Positions 43,328 through 52,616 of a stretch of 64,000 bases of DNA are shown piece by piece (position 1 is the stretch's first letter; every line of letters starts with the position of its first letter). Source of the DNA: Amycolatopsis japonica (GTDB taxonomy: Bacteria > Actinomycetota > Actinomycetes > Mycobacteriales > Pseudonocardiaceae); NCBI RefSeq assembly GCF_000732925.1, contig NZ_CP008953.1, positions 3,410,001 through 3,474,000 on the forward strand, written 5' to 3'. The position numbers and the translations under genes are program-made. Below the pieces are notes generated by a model, which saw only the letters and a list, made by a program, of their open reading frames with translations, ran no database searches and was not told the origin of the DNA.

Positions 43328-44156
43328 CCTCGATCCTCCCTGTCCGCATACCACTGCCGACGGCCTATCGTGAAATAAACGCCAGAAGGCTCGGAACCAG
43401 ATCGCAAAGGCCGGCCAAGAAATGGCCTATGCAAAAGGCGATAGGTTGAAGTGACCGAACACGGTTCCTTCCCTTCGAGAGGTCGCCGCCCAGGTTTCCG
43501 GAAGCGGTTTCCCGGCGCTGAACCCTGCGGCTGGACGTCGGGAATGTGTGCTCGACTTTAGTGACGTACAGAGCCCCTGGCTTGGAAAAATGTAAGGCCG
43601 CCGAACAGGGCGGCATGTCAGGCCGGAGCCGCGGATCCAGCGGCACCGTGGCTTGTCCTGGTGAGTCGGCCCGGCTGCCGGGGAGCGACGACAGTCGTCG
43701 TCGGCGGATCCAGTGGCTTCCTCGAGCCGTACCGGTCCCGGCCGATCGCGGGCCGCAGGATCGTGATGGTGTCGCCGAAGATCACGGTATATCCCCGCGG
43801 TGGAGCCGATATCGATCGACCGCCCGTGTCCAGGCCGGCGGTATCGCCGCGGCTGGGCTGGCGAACGCCACGGATTCCCCGTCCGCAGTCATCGAGGTCA
43901 GGCCCGGTTGGACGTTGAGCAGGTAGCGCACTCGAACGCGGAGCGGCATGATTTTTCCGGCTGCTCTTCGGCAGTCAAGTGTCCCCTTAAAGTGACCCGT
44001 CCGGGTGGCGTCTGCCCGACAGGGAAGCCGATGGTGCCCATTGTGACGCCCCGGCAGATCGGCGAACCCCGAACAGTGTGACGGTATCGTGCTGTTCTGC
44101 GGGAACGTGCGTGAAGTTCGATCTCCGGCAATTCACGTTGGCGAGGTGTCGCATTC
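43328..44156. other. Intergenic region without a supportable gene
   Basis: About 830 bases between two divergent genes. Several short open frames exist (for example 43661-43918 on the plus strand), but none has a ribosome site or a recognisable protein. The region must hold the promoters of both neighbours. A faint VVVGGSSGFLEPYRS frame might be a remnant, but I cannot support it. Confidence 0.5.
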
Positions 44157-45410
44157 ATGAATGAGCGCGAAGTCGACAGGCAACGACTCGGCTCGTCCGG
44201 TCCGGCCCGCGACCGGAGTGCTCGTTCCCGGGCCACGGAAGACAAGCTCCCGCCCGGTGTGCTTCCGGGCGTGGCGAACGTGGCGAACCTGCAACGCCTC
44301 GCCGGGAACAAAGCCGTCACCGCCTATCTCGGGGCTAAGAAGCCCGGGCTCCCCGTCCAGCGCGACGTCAACAAGCGAGGTACCTTCGCCGGCTGGGGCG
44401 GGACGAACGACAGCAGCGTGATGGTCAACGCCAACGCGTCCGTCGACGTCGCCGACGGGAACCGCTCGGTCAGTCATCCGGCCTGGTTCCTCAGCAACGC
44501 CACGGAGACGGTCGAAGTCGATCCCGGAGCGACGGGAACCGTGCTGCTCCGGCTGCCCTGGTATTGGCACCACCACGGCATCGTCCAGGAACCCGGCCGG
44601 CTCTACGGCACGAACGAACGGCACATCCACGCCGGTGGTGGTCCCATCGACTACTGGGTTTCGGCGCCCTTCACGGTGACACCGGAAGGCCGAGTGGCCT
44701 TCGCCAACACCACTCCCGGCGGCACGATCGGTGCCGCCGGGTACCTCGAAGGGGTTCCGACCATCACGTCACGAGACGGCGAGAATTCCGGCACCCTGAC
44801 GGTCAGCGTCGTCTTCCGGGCGCTCCAGTCCACCACCACGACGGACACCGGAACGAGGACGACGACCACCACGCTCACCGGAACGGGGACCGGGGCCGCC
44901 ACCCCGGGCGGAGTGGGGGGATCGGTGACCACGGGCGGCAGCTATGCGGTGAGCGAGGCCAATTCGCACGCGGTCGGAATGACGGTGAGCGGTACCACCT
45001 CGGTCACGTGCAGCTTCGCGGTCAACCTCCGGGTGCGGATCCCGCCGAAGATCACGAAGATGAAGACCATCTTCTATTCCGCCGAGGGCAGGTTCAGGTC
45101 CGGAAACGACGGCATTCTGGGGGTGAACGAGTGGTGGGCGTCCCTTCCGGCGCCGGTGCGTGAATTGATCGTTTCCGGGCGGAAACCGGTGCGGATCACT
45201 GGCCGGGCGAGCCGGACCGGCAGCCCGGAGCGGAACGAGCGGGTGATTGCCGGCCGCATCGACGACGTCACCAGGCGCCTGCACAACGTCGCGGGCCGGA
45301 TGGAAGTCGTGCCCGACAGCGAGTTCACCGTGCCCAACGAGCGGTCGGTCGTGATCAGGGTCGAGTACACGGCCGCCGAGGCGCGGGCCGGGGGAGCGGG
45401 ATCCCCGTGA
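44157..45410 (+). CDS. LQRxAGN-motif protein, possibly contractile-injection-associated
   Basis: A 417-residue soluble protein. Residues 45-54 read LQRLAGNKAV and are followed by PVQR at 66-69; this N-terminal motif pair is frequent in actinobacterial proteins associated with extracellular contractile injection systems and in DUF4157 proteins. The middle is strand-rich with a threonine-rich linker (TTTTDTGTRTTTTT, near residue 223). The C-terminal ~110 residues (VNEWWASLPAPVRELIVSGRKPVRITGRASRTGSPERNERV) look like an OmpA-type peptidoglycan-binding domain. There is no signal peptide. No injection-system structural genes are in the window, so this would be an orphan cargo. The family link is from remembered motif patterns. 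Confidence 0.6.
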   Translation: MNEREVDRQRLGSSGPARDRSARSRATEDKLPPGVLPGVANVANLQRLAGNKAVTAYLGAKKPGLPVQRDVNKRGTFAGWGGTNDSSVMVNANASVDVADGNRSVSHPAWFLSNATETVEVDPGATGTVLLRLPWYWHHHGIVQEPGRLYGTNERHIHAGGGPIDYWVSAPFTVTPEGRVAFANTTPGGTIGAAGYLEGVPTITSRDGENSGTLTVSVVFRALQSTTTTDTGTRTTTTTLTGTGTGAATPGGVGGSVTTGGSYAVSEANSHAVGMTVSGTTSVTCSFAVNLRVRIPPKITKMKTIFYSAEGRFRSGNDGILGVNEWWASLPAPVRELIVSGRKPVRITGRASRTGSPERNERVIAGRIDDVTRRLHNVAGRMEVVPDSEFTVPNERSVVIRVEYTAAEARAGGAGSP

Positions 45411-45519
45411 TCCTCGCCGTCTGAAGCGTCCGTGGTCCCGCACCTGCACGCCACGTTCCGTGACGGGCACTTGGAGACGGTTCCGAGGGCCATCCTCATT
45501 TCATCGCCATTGAACGACT

Positions 45520-45553
45520 GAAGCCCCGCCCCTCAGAGGAGGAGCAGGGCTTC
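45520..45553. terminator. Probable imperfect hairpin terminator
   Basis: Arms 45520-45534 and 45539-45553 pair at 13 of 15 positions around a four-base loop, about 110 bases past the stop of the LQRxAGN-motif gene. Confidence 0.5.
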
Positions 45554-45679
45554 TGAACGCGACGGCGACCTGTCGGCCGCCTGCAGCCGGTGGCTCCACG
45601 ACCCAGATCCGGAGATCCGGACCGCGGCCGCACAAAGGGCACCGTTCCGTCGATCGTCGGCCCGGAATTCCAGCTGACG

Positions 45680-45877
45680 TTCGCTCACTTCGTCACCCGT
45701 TACTGGTCCAACTGCTGCTCCCTCGACGAAGGGCAACTGCTGCACGACATCGAGCGACGTCACGGGATTCCCGCCGCGCTGATCCACGGGCGCTACGCTG
45801 CCAGCAGCCCACTCGGGATCGCTTGGTCATTGCACCGGGCTTGGCCTGGACCGGGTCCAGCAGTCGCTACGGTAGGC
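45680..45877 (+). pseudogene. Remnant of a prolyl aminopeptidase-type alpha/beta hydrolase (C-terminal piece)
   Basis: This plus-strand stretch translates as FAHFVTRYWSNCC, LLHDIERRHGIPAALIHGRYA and LGIAWSLHRAWP, matching the conserved C-terminal region of proline iminopeptidases (IPxxIVxGRYDxxCPxxxAWxLHRAWP). The N-terminal two thirds, with the nucleophile, are missing, and the family's aspartate in GRYD is alanine. The frame runs on into the VOC gene downstream without a stop, so it is decayed and not a working gene. About 500 bases (45411-45913) between real genes contain only this and the hairpin before it. Confidence 0.65.
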
Positions 45878-45913
45878 ATCCGATGCAGGCCGCCGCGCGG
45901 AAAGGAATTGTGC

Positions 45914-46339
45914 ATGACGAGCCGGTTCGAATGGGCGACCATGGACAGCGTGGATCCGCGGCGGCTGGCGGATTTCTGGTGTGGCGTCCTGGGCTACGTC
46001 GTTTATGAGGACAAGAACGGCGCCGTGGTCGAGATCGGACCCGATCCGGAGTCGCCGGACGAACAGCGATTGGCCGCGTTGCGTGGCGGGCCCGCCGTGC
46101 CGAATATGGTCTTCGTCCGTGTTCCCGAGACCAAGACCGTCGCCAAGAACCGGGTGCACTTCGAAATCTGTCCGATCGACTGCGACCAGCAAACCGAACT
46201 GGAGCGGTTGCTCGCGCTCGGCGCGTCCAAGACGGATGTGGGACAGGGAGACGGTCGGTCCTGGGTGGTTCTGGCCGACCCGGAGGGAAACGAGTTCTGC
46301 CTGACACGCAGCCTCGCGCCGGGGGAGTTCGCCCTGTAG
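45914..46339 (+). CDS. Single-domain VOC (glyoxalase-like) protein
   Basis: A 141-residue VOC-fold protein: FEWATMDSVDPRRLADFWCGVLGYVV is the opening helix and strand, RVHFEICPID the central strand, and WVVLADPEGNEFCLTRS the closing motif with the metal-site glutamate. AAAGGAATTGTGC precedes the ATG at 45914. Upstream in the same frame is the peptidase remnant, which is not part of this protein. Its substrate is unknown. Confidence 0.82.
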   Translation: MTSRFEWATMDSVDPRRLADFWCGVLGYVVYEDKNGAVVEIGPDPESPDEQRLAALRGGPAVPNMVFVRVPETKTVAKNRVHFEICPIDCDQQTELERLLALGASKTDVGQGDGRSWVVLADPEGNEFCLTRSLAPGEFAL

Positions 46340-46536
46340 CCCGGAATTGCCTTTCGGCTGGGCAGTATTCTGCATCCACAGCGAGCCGTGCTGCACGGAC
46401 TGGGTCCAGGTGCGGAACGGTGCAAGTTCGCCGTGTCGAGGATGACGTCCGCGTGTTGTGGGACGTCGGTGCGGTCGACAGCGTGGTGCCGCGGCGGAGT
46501 TGTAGCGGCGAGCCGAGCCCGGGGAAGGATACGGGG

Positions 46537-47562
46537 TCATCGTTCGAGTACCAGCTTTCCGGCAGTACGTCCCGCGCGGCTTTCCTCGATGCCTTGTCGC
46601 AGACCCGCGAGCGTCAACGGAAAGGTGCGCGCCACATGGGGTGTGACGTGACCGTTGTCGACGAGTGCGGTCACGCGCCGCAGCAGCGAGCGGGAGGCTT
46701 TGAGGAACACGGGGATGTACTTGATCCCCCGCTTCCCGGCGCCTTGGATGCGGCGGACGGTGATCGTGGTGAGCAGGCGGACGATGGCGGCCGGGGTGAC
46801 GACTCCGTCTTCGTCGCGGGAGATCGTCACGAACCGGCCGCCCTGCCGTAGTACGTGGCGGGCCTGAAGCCACTGGTTTCGGCCACCGACGGTGTCGATG
46901 ACCACGTCGAAGGAGTTCGCTCCGTACTGCGCCGTCAGGTCGGTCTCGTTCCGGTCGACCACTTCGTCAGCGCCCAGCTTCAGGACGAAGTCGCGGTTGC
47001 GCGCGCTCGACACGCCGACGACGAACGCCCCGGCGGCGCGTGCCATCTGGACGGCGAAGTGTCCTACTCCGCCGGATGCGCCGATGATCGCGATCCGTGT
47101 GCCTGGGGAGATATCGCCTCGGTCGAGACAGGTCAGGGCCGTCTGTGCGGCCAAGGGAATCGCCGCGGTTTCGGCGAAACCCAGTCCGGCGGGGGCGTGG
47201 GCGAGGAGGTCTTCGGGCACGTTGACGTATTCCGTCCCGCCGCCGCCGTGGATCTCGTTGTCGGCGTACACCCGGTCGTCCACGGAGAACGTCGTGACTT
47301 CGCTGCCGACGGCCGTGACGACGCCCGCGAGGTCGAACATCGGGGTGAACGGGAAGCGGCGCCGGGTGATCAGGCGCCGGTTGCCCTCGAGCATGTGCCA
47401 GTCGATCGGGTTGATCGACGACGCCCGCACCTGCACCTGTACCTCGTGCGCGGAGGGAGGGACGACCGGTAGGTCCTTGATCAGAGCGAGAACGTCACGT
47501 GCGCCTCCATAGCGGGTCTGCACGATCGCCTGCTGCGTCCGGGGTGCTGGGGCACTGGTCAC
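46537..47562 (-). CDS. Zinc-independent quinone oxidoreductase (MDR family)
   Basis: A 341-residue medium-chain dehydrogenase/reductase. RASSINPIDWHMLEG is the catalytic-domain start, IIGASGGVGHFAVQMARAAGAFVVGVSS the NADPH-binding motif, and TVGGRNQWLQARHVLRQGGRFV a later conserved block. The zinc-binding residues are absent, so it belongs to the quinone oxidoreductase-like group. It is divergent from a TetR gene, which probably represses it in the absence of an electrophile or quinone. Confidence 0.87.
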   Translation of the reverse strand: MTSAPAPRTQQAIVQTRYGGARDVLALIKDLPVVPPSAHEVQVQVRASSINPIDWHMLEGNRRLITRRRFPFTPMFDLAGVVTAVGSEVTTFSVDDRVYADNEIHGGGGTEYVNVPEDLLAHAPAGLGFAETAAIPLAAQTALTCLDRGDISPGTRIAIIGASGGVGHFAVQMARAAGAFVVGVSSARNRDFVLKLGADEVVDRNETDLTAQYGANSFDVVIDTVGGRNQWLQARHVLRQGGRFVTISRDEDGVVTPAAIVRLLTTITVRRIQGAGKRGIKYIPVFLKASRSLLRRVTALVDNGHVTPHVARTFPLTLAGLRQGIEESRAGRTAGKLVLER

Positions 47563-47607
47563 GAACGGGTCCTTCCGGCAGCCGTTGGCCTAACAGGTCA
47601 TTACTGT

Positions 47608-47631
47608 ACTCATAGTCTAGTAGTGATGAGT
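47608..47631. promoter_or_regulatory. Candidate TetR operator
   Basis: ACTCAT (47608-47613) and ATGAGT (47626-47631) form an inverted repeat spaced by 12 bases, midway between the divergent oxidoreductase and TetR starts. This is the natural site for shared control; the short arms keep the call tentative. Confidence 0.5.
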
Positions 47632-47658
47632 GTGATCGGTAGCGGGTACGATGGCTGG

Positions 47659-48222
47659 ATGGTCAAGTTCTCGGGTGATGGGGCGGATCCGCGCGTCACG
47701 CGAACGCGGCGTGATGTGGTCAGGGAAAGCGCGACGGCGCTGCTGGAAGACGGATGGGCGGCGATGACGCACGCCGAGGTCGCCAAGCGCTCGGGATACT
47801 CGAAGGCCACCATCTACGCGCACTGGCCGACACCTTTCGACCTGGCCCGCGACGCGATCGAGCAGATCTGCGAGGACACGACCCACCCGCCCGCCGGCGG
47901 CGACCTCCGCACGGATCTCCACGCCGCCTTGACGAGGCTGGCGGAGACGCTGGCGGACGGCCGGTACGACCAGCTGATGGCCGGAGTCATCACCCGTGCC
48001 GGCGAGAGCGACGACGCCCGTGATCTCCGCGACCGGCTTTACGAGAACGCGACGAGGGGGATTCGTGGCATCCTCGCGGAACACCTTGCCCCGGATGACG
48101 TCGCGCCGAGTCTGTCGCTGCTGGTCGGCGCCGTCCTCGTCCGCGCGACTTATGAAGGTGTACCGGTGACGTCCGGCTTCCTCGACGACATCATCCAACG
48201 CGTCCTGGGAGCACGCCGCTGA
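47659..48222 (+). CDS. TetR family regulator
   Basis: A 187-residue regulator with HTH TRRDVVRESATALLEDGWAAMTHAEVAKRSGYSKATIYAHWPTPFDLARDAI and a helical ligand-binding domain ending FLDDIIQRVLGARR. I chose the ATG at 47659 since an in-frame start at 47623 would place coding sequence over the inverted repeat at 47608-47631. It is divergent from the oxidoreductase that it likely controls. Confidence 0.88.
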   Translation: MVKFSGDGADPRVTRTRRDVVRESATALLEDGWAAMTHAEVAKRSGYSKATIYAHWPTPFDLARDAIEQICEDTTHPPAGGDLRTDLHAALTRLAETLADGRYDQLMAGVITRAGESDDARDLRDRLYENATRGIRGILAEHLAPDDVAPSLSLLVGAVLVRATYEGVPVTSGFLDDIIQRVLGARR

Positions 48223-48271
48223 TCGGTCGACCGCAACGCGGTGGAGTCGGTGACGCTCCGGGCCGCGCGGG

Positions 48272-48655
48272 CTAGCTGTCGGCGACGCGAGCGTAGGCCG
48301 CACGGACGGCGTCGACCGCGGCGTCCTCGCCGACGCCGAGATCGTGGGCGAACGCGGCGAAGCGGGTCGCCCCTGCTGTCAGCAGCGCCTCGGGCCGTGT
48401 GCGCTTGGCCGGCTCGGTGACGACGGTTCCCTTCGCGCGCGCCGTCGTCACGAGGTCCATGGTCTCCAGTTCGCGGTAGACCCGCGCGACCGTGCCGGAC
48501 GCCAGTCCGAGGTCCCGTGCGAGCTGGCGGATCGGCGGCAGCCGGGTGCCCGCGGCCAGAGTCCCGCCCGCGATCATGCGCTCGATCTGGTCGTAGATCT
48601 GCCGCCACGGCGCGAGTCCGCTGGTGGTGTCGATGGTGACGCGCAGGGCCGTCAT
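48272..48655 (-). CDS. GntR family regulator (YtrA type)
   Basis: A 127-residue protein with a winged HTH (PWRQIYDQIERMIAGGTLAAGTRLPPIRQLARDLGLASGTVARVYRELETMDLV) and only a short helical tail, the size of the YtrA subgroup. YtrA regulators usually sit with membrane transport genes; this one follows a four-helix membrane protein by two bases on the same strand. The pair is one operon. Confidence 0.88.
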   Translation of the reverse strand: MTALRVTIDTTSGLAPWRQIYDQIERMIAGGTLAAGTRLPPIRQLARDLGLASGTVARVYRELETMDLVTTARAKGTVVTEPAKRTRPEALLTAGATRFAAFAHDLGVGEDAAVDAVRAAYARVADS

Positions 48656-48657
48656 CG

Positions 48658-49371
48658 TCAGCTCGCAGCCGCGGCGACGCTGCGATGCGGCCCCGCCACC
48701 ACGCGCAGGGCGATGAGGCCGAGCACGAACACGCCGACGGCGGCCGCGCTCATCTCGGCGTCGAACAGTGCTCCGGGAACCGCGATCGCGAGTCCTGTCG
48801 CCACGCGGGCGCTGCGGGCGCGTAGCACGAGATCGACGACAGGATCGCCGGCGGCGGGCCGCCGGACCGCGAGTGCGACGATTCCGGCGGCGACGAGCCC
48901 GCATCCGGCGACGACGGCGACGGCCTGCCACCGTCCATGGGCGGCGTAGTACGTCAGTCCGGCACCTGTCGTGAGCCCGAGCAGCACGAGCGCCCACGCG
49001 GGGATGACGTCGCGGACCTTGCGGTGCGCCAGCATCGCGCGCCGCTGCGCGGTTTTCGGCGGCCGAAACGCGAACAGCTCGCCGAAGAGCCCGCCGAGCA
49101 ACAGCGTCCACACAATCGTCCAGGGAGTGTCCTCGGCCAGCCCGGCCGCATCCCCCAGCACGGGCAACAGCACGAACAGGCACGGATACGCGATGCGGCG
49201 GCGTTTCAGGTAACGCACCGCCTCCGTGACGTCCTCATCGGACGGACGATCGATCCCCCATCGGGTCAGCAACCGCCGACCGTGCTTCTCTCCGGGCCAC
49301 AGGACGACGAGAATCCCCAGCCCGAAAATCCCCATCACGATCGCGACGCCCAGCACGTTGTCCCACGCCAT
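48658..49371 (-). CDS. Membrane protein of unknown function, partner of GntR regulator
   Basis: A 237-residue integral membrane protein. MAWDNVLGVAIVMGIFGLGILVVLW is the first helix, then a cytoplasmic segment (GEKHGRRLLTRWGIDRPSDEDVTEAVRYLKRRR), followed by five or so more hydrophobic segments. The ATG at 49371 has GAGGTTGTCC ahead. It leads the operon that ends with the YtrA-type GntR gene. No transporter motif is visible. Confidence 0.78.
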   Translation of the reverse strand: MAWDNVLGVAIVMGIFGLGILVVLWPGEKHGRRLLTRWGIDRPSDEDVTEAVRYLKRRRIAYPCLFVLLPVLGDAAGLAEDTPWTIVWTLLLGGLFGELFAFRPPKTAQRRAMLAHRKVRDVIPAWALVLLGLTTGAGLTYYAAHGRWQAVAVVAGCGLVAAGIVALAVRRPAAGDPVVDLVLRARSARVATGLAIAVPGALFDAEMSAAAVGVFVLGLIALRVVAGPHRSVAAAAS

Positions 49372-49518
49372 CGGACAACCTCCCTCTTGTGTCACATGCA
49401 CGGTACAACTTGTGTCAAGGACATGGAACAAGGCGTGCCGCTCGCGCCGCCGTTCACGACCGATGTCTTGTCGGTGCGGCCGGATACGATGCGGCTCCTG
49501 CGGAACCAGGGAGGAAGA

Positions 49519-50124
49519 ATGACAGGCAGCACGGACATCGACACGCTGCTGCGCATCATGCCCAACGATCACGGCGCCGACGAGCGCGTCGACTGGGTAG
49601 CGGTCGAGGCGCACCTGGGTTCTTCATTGCCCGGCGACTACCAGGCCTTCATGGCTGCCTACGGCGGGGGAGCCGTCGATAACCTGGTCATCCTTCCGCC
49701 TCTGCCCACAGGGAACGGCTGGTCGGGGTCGATCTCCGAGCACAGCACGCAGTTGCGCGATCTGTGGGACATCGACGGAGGCGTCCCTGGTGTTCCGTCG
49801 GGCGCGGACCGGGTACTGCCCTGGGGAACCGGATGCAACGGCGACGAGCTGGGGTGGCTGATGACCGACCCGGACCCTGACCTCTGGCCGGTGGTGGTCT
49901 GGCGCCGTCACGAATCACCGCCTTGGGCGCTGTTCGAGTGCGGCATGGCCGGATTCATCCGCGGGCTCATGACCGCCGATTTCGACGAATGCCCTCTCAG
50001 CGATCTGTCGCTGTGGGGACGAGTCGGCTCCTTCGTCCACCACCAAGAGCAACGACGGCGATTCCAAGCGGGCCTGGACCCCATGACCGGCGAACCCGAT
50101 CCTTACGCCGACATGTTCGCCTGA
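49519..50124 (+). CDS. SMI1/KNR4 (SUKH) family protein
   Basis: A 201-residue SUKH-fold protein: WVAVEAHLGSSLPGDYQAFMAAYGGGAVDNLVILPPL is the family opening, then LPWGTGCNGDELGWLMTDPDPDLWPVVVWRRH and a helical end. GGGAGGAAG precedes the ATG. SUKH proteins are often immunity partners of polymorphic toxins, but many stand alone, as this one does. No toxin gene is beside it. Confidence 0.84.
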   Translation: MTGSTDIDTLLRIMPNDHGADERVDWVAVEAHLGSSLPGDYQAFMAAYGGGAVDNLVILPPLPTGNGWSGSISEHSTQLRDLWDIDGGVPGVPSGADRVLPWGTGCNGDELGWLMTDPDPDLWPVVVWRRHESPPWALFECGMAGFIRGLMTADFDECPLSDLSLWGRVGSFVHHQEQRRRFQAGLDPMTGEPDPYADMFA

Positions 50125-50153
50125 ACAGACATCAGGAATCCCCCACAGGCGTT

Positions 50154-52616
50154 TCACTCCTGCAGCGCCGCGGTCAGTGAGCCGCGGCCGGCCCGCCTTG
50201 CCGGCAGCAGCGCGGCCGGCGGGGCGGCCAAGATCGCCGCGCCCAGCAGGACCCCGAGCCGTTCCCAAGGTGGCGCGAAGGCGATGGCGTCGCCGCCGCT
50301 CGCCACGACTTCGGTGATCAGCCATGCGGAGCCGAGGCCGACGAGCAGTCCGCACGCGGCGCCGAACAGGGCGACGAAGACCGACTCGGCGGTCACTGTG
50401 GCGCCGAGTCCGGTCTTGGTGAGGCCGAGGGCGCGCAGGAGTGCCGACTCCCGTGTCCGCTCCAGCACGGACAGCGAGAGCGTGTTCGCGATCCCGGCGA
50501 ACGCGATCAGCACGGCCAACGCGGTCAGTGCCCACATGAGGTCGAGGCTTTCGCGTATCGACGCGGACGCGTCGTCCTTGATCTCGGTGACGCTCTTCAG
50601 CATCGCGAGCGGCGCGCTCGACAGTTCCTGTTTCAGGGAGGCTTCGACCCTGGTGTGGTCGGCGCCGGAGGCGAGCTTGACCAGCACGCTCTCGTCGTAA
50701 CTCTTCTCGTTGGGGGCGATCGTCGGCTGTTGGGCGAGGTCGACCACGGCGAATCCGAGGTCGATTCCAGCCATGGTGACGCCGTCGTAGATCGCGACGA
50801 CGCGGAGCGACGCCCGTTCGGTCTGGAGGGTGTCGCCTACCACGAGACCCGTGCTCTGTGCGATGTCCTTGTGGATGGCGATCTGGCCCGGGCCGAGCCG
50901 GTCGAAGCGGCCGGAGAGCACCTTGGGCCGGATCAGGTCGCCGCGGATGGCGCTCAGCTCGTACGAGCCGTACTTGCCCAGGTCACCGGAGAACGACCGC
51001 CGGGTCATGGTGGCGTCCACGCCGGGCACTTTCGCGAGGGTGTCGGCGAGTGTGCCGGGCAGCGGCCGGGTGATGACCGCGGAGGTGACCATGAAGTCGG
51101 CGGTCAGTTGTTCGTCGAGGCCGCGGCTCCGGCCTGCTTCGACGCCTGCCGCCACGGTGGTCGCGAGGGTGACAACGGCGAGCCCGATGGTGAGGGCGGC
51201 GGCGCTGGCCGCGGTCCGCTTGGGGTTGCGGTCGGCGTTGAGCGCGGCGAGTTTCGCGGGTCGCCCTGGTGTCAGCCTGGCCAGTGCCCGGACAACGGGT
51301 CCCGCGATCAGTGGCCCGGCGGCCAGTGTCGCGCCGAGCACGGCGACCATCGCCGCCACGACGAGCGGTGCCGCGTCGTCCACGTCGGACTGGAGGGCGA
51401 GCGCCCCGGCACCGACGCCGCCGACGAGCAAGACGGTGCTCGCGACCACGCGTAGCCGTCCGGCGCGGGCGGTGGGTCCGTCTCCCGGCGTGCGGAGTGC
51501 CTCCACCGGCGTGACCCGGGTCGCTGACCAGGCGGGGAGGGCCGCCGCGAGTGCTGTCACCAGGATCCCGACCGCCGGCGCGGCGATCACCGTCCGCGCG
51601 GTCAGCGGCAGATACACGTTCTCCTGGCCCGCGACGGCCTGCAGCGCGGCGGCGACACCCAGCCCGCCGAACAGGCCGGCTACGGAGGCCGCCGTGCCGA
51701 CGACAGCGGCTTCGGCGAGCACACTGGCGAAGACCTGCCGTTTACCGGCCCCGACACAGCGCAGCAGTGCCAGTTCCCGCGATCGCTGGGCCACGAGGAT
51801 GGTGAAGGAGTTGGAGATCACCATCGCGGCCACGACCATCGCGAGAACGGCGAAGGCGGTGAAGAACTTCACCACTCCGGGGGCGTTCGGCGCGGTTTCG
51901 TAGAGCAGCCGAGCGGCGGCCTCCTGGCCGGTGACCACGGAGATCCCGTTGCCGCCCACGGCCTGTTTCAGGTCGGCGGCGAGCTTCGCCGGGCTCACGC
52001 CCGGTGCGGCCCGCACCACGATCTCGCCGACCGTCGCCGCCGGATCCAAGCGACGCAGCATCTCCTGCGACACCACCAGGTTCGCCCCACCCAGGCCCGC
52101 GTCGACCGGGCGGTCGAACACGCCGACCAGCGTCAGCGCGTGACGTTCCCCAGTTTCGTCCAGTACTGTCACCGCCCCACCGAGTGCGACGTCCGCGAGA
52201 CTGGTCCGTGCGATCGCGATTTCCCCGGCGTTGCTGGGGAAGCGGCCCTCGACGAGGTCGTAGGGCCGCAGCTCCTCGTCCGTGCCCGACGCGGTCGCGG
52301 CGGCGTCCCGGGCGCGCCCGTCGGGACCGAGCATCGGCGCGCTGACGGTGGTCCGGCCCTCTGCGGCGGCGACGCCCGGCACTTGCCGGATCTTCGCCAC
52401 GGTCGTGTCGTCGAGGCCGGCGCCTCGTCGAGAGGTGATTGACACGTCCACTCCGCGTGTCTCGAAGGCGACGGCGTCGCGCAGTCCGGCGCCGACCGCG
52501 TCGGTGAGCACGAATGATCCGGCGACGAAGGCGACGCCGAGTGTGATGGCCGTGGCCGACAGCAGCAGCCGCAGCGGCCTGGCCTTGAGTCCGGCGAAGA
52601 TGGTTCGCAGCATCAC
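50154..52616 (-). CDS. ABC transporter permease, FtsX/MacB type
   Basis: An 820-residue permease with two FtsX-like halves. Each half has a large extracellular region between helices: residues about 40-230 and 480-660. The start MMLRTIFAGLKARPLRLLLSATAITLGVAFVAGSFVL is the typical first helix. Its ATG overlaps the ATPase stop by four bases. Such MacB-type systems in actinobacteria commonly export antimicrobial peptides or maintain the envelope and are often run by the neighbouring two-component system, which here is divergent. Confidence 0.88.
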   Translation of the reverse strand: MMLRTIFAGLKARPLRLLLSATAITLGVAFVAGSFVLTDAVGAGLRDAVAFETRGVDVSITSRRGAGLDDTTVAKIRQVPGVAAAEGRTTVSAPMLGPDGRARDAAATASGTDEELRPYDLVEGRFPSNAGEIAIARTSLADVALGGAVTVLDETGERHALTLVGVFDRPVDAGLGGANLVVSQEMLRRLDPAATVGEIVVRAAPGVSPAKLAADLKQAVGGNGISVVTGQEAAARLLYETAPNAPGVVKFFTAFAVLAMVVAAMVISNSFTILVAQRSRELALLRCVGAGKRQVFASVLAEAAVVGTAASVAGLFGGLGVAAALQAVAGQENVYLPLTARTVIAAPAVGILVTALAAALPAWSATRVTPVEALRTPGDGPTARAGRLRVVASTVLLVGGVGAGALALQSDVDDAAPLVVAAMVAVLGATLAAGPLIAGPVVRALARLTPGRPAKLAALNADRNPKRTAASAAALTIGLAVVTLATTVAAGVEAGRSRGLDEQLTADFMVTSAVITRPLPGTLADTLAKVPGVDATMTRRSFSGDLGKYGSYELSAIRGDLIRPKVLSGRFDRLGPGQIAIHKDIAQSTGLVVGDTLQTERASLRVVAIYDGVTMAGIDLGFAVVDLAQQPTIAPNEKSYDESVLVKLASGADHTRVEASLKQELSSAPLAMLKSVTEIKDDASASIRESLDLMWALTALAVLIAFAGIANTLSLSVLERTRESALLRALGLTKTGLGATVTAESVFVALFGAACGLLVGLGSAWLITEVVASGGDAIAFAPPWERLGVLLGAAILAAPPAALLPARRAGRGSLTAALQE

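Noticed and set aside
43365..43646. 93-codon minus-strand frame in the long intergenic region
   Set aside because: No ribosome site, no recognisable family and atypical composition.
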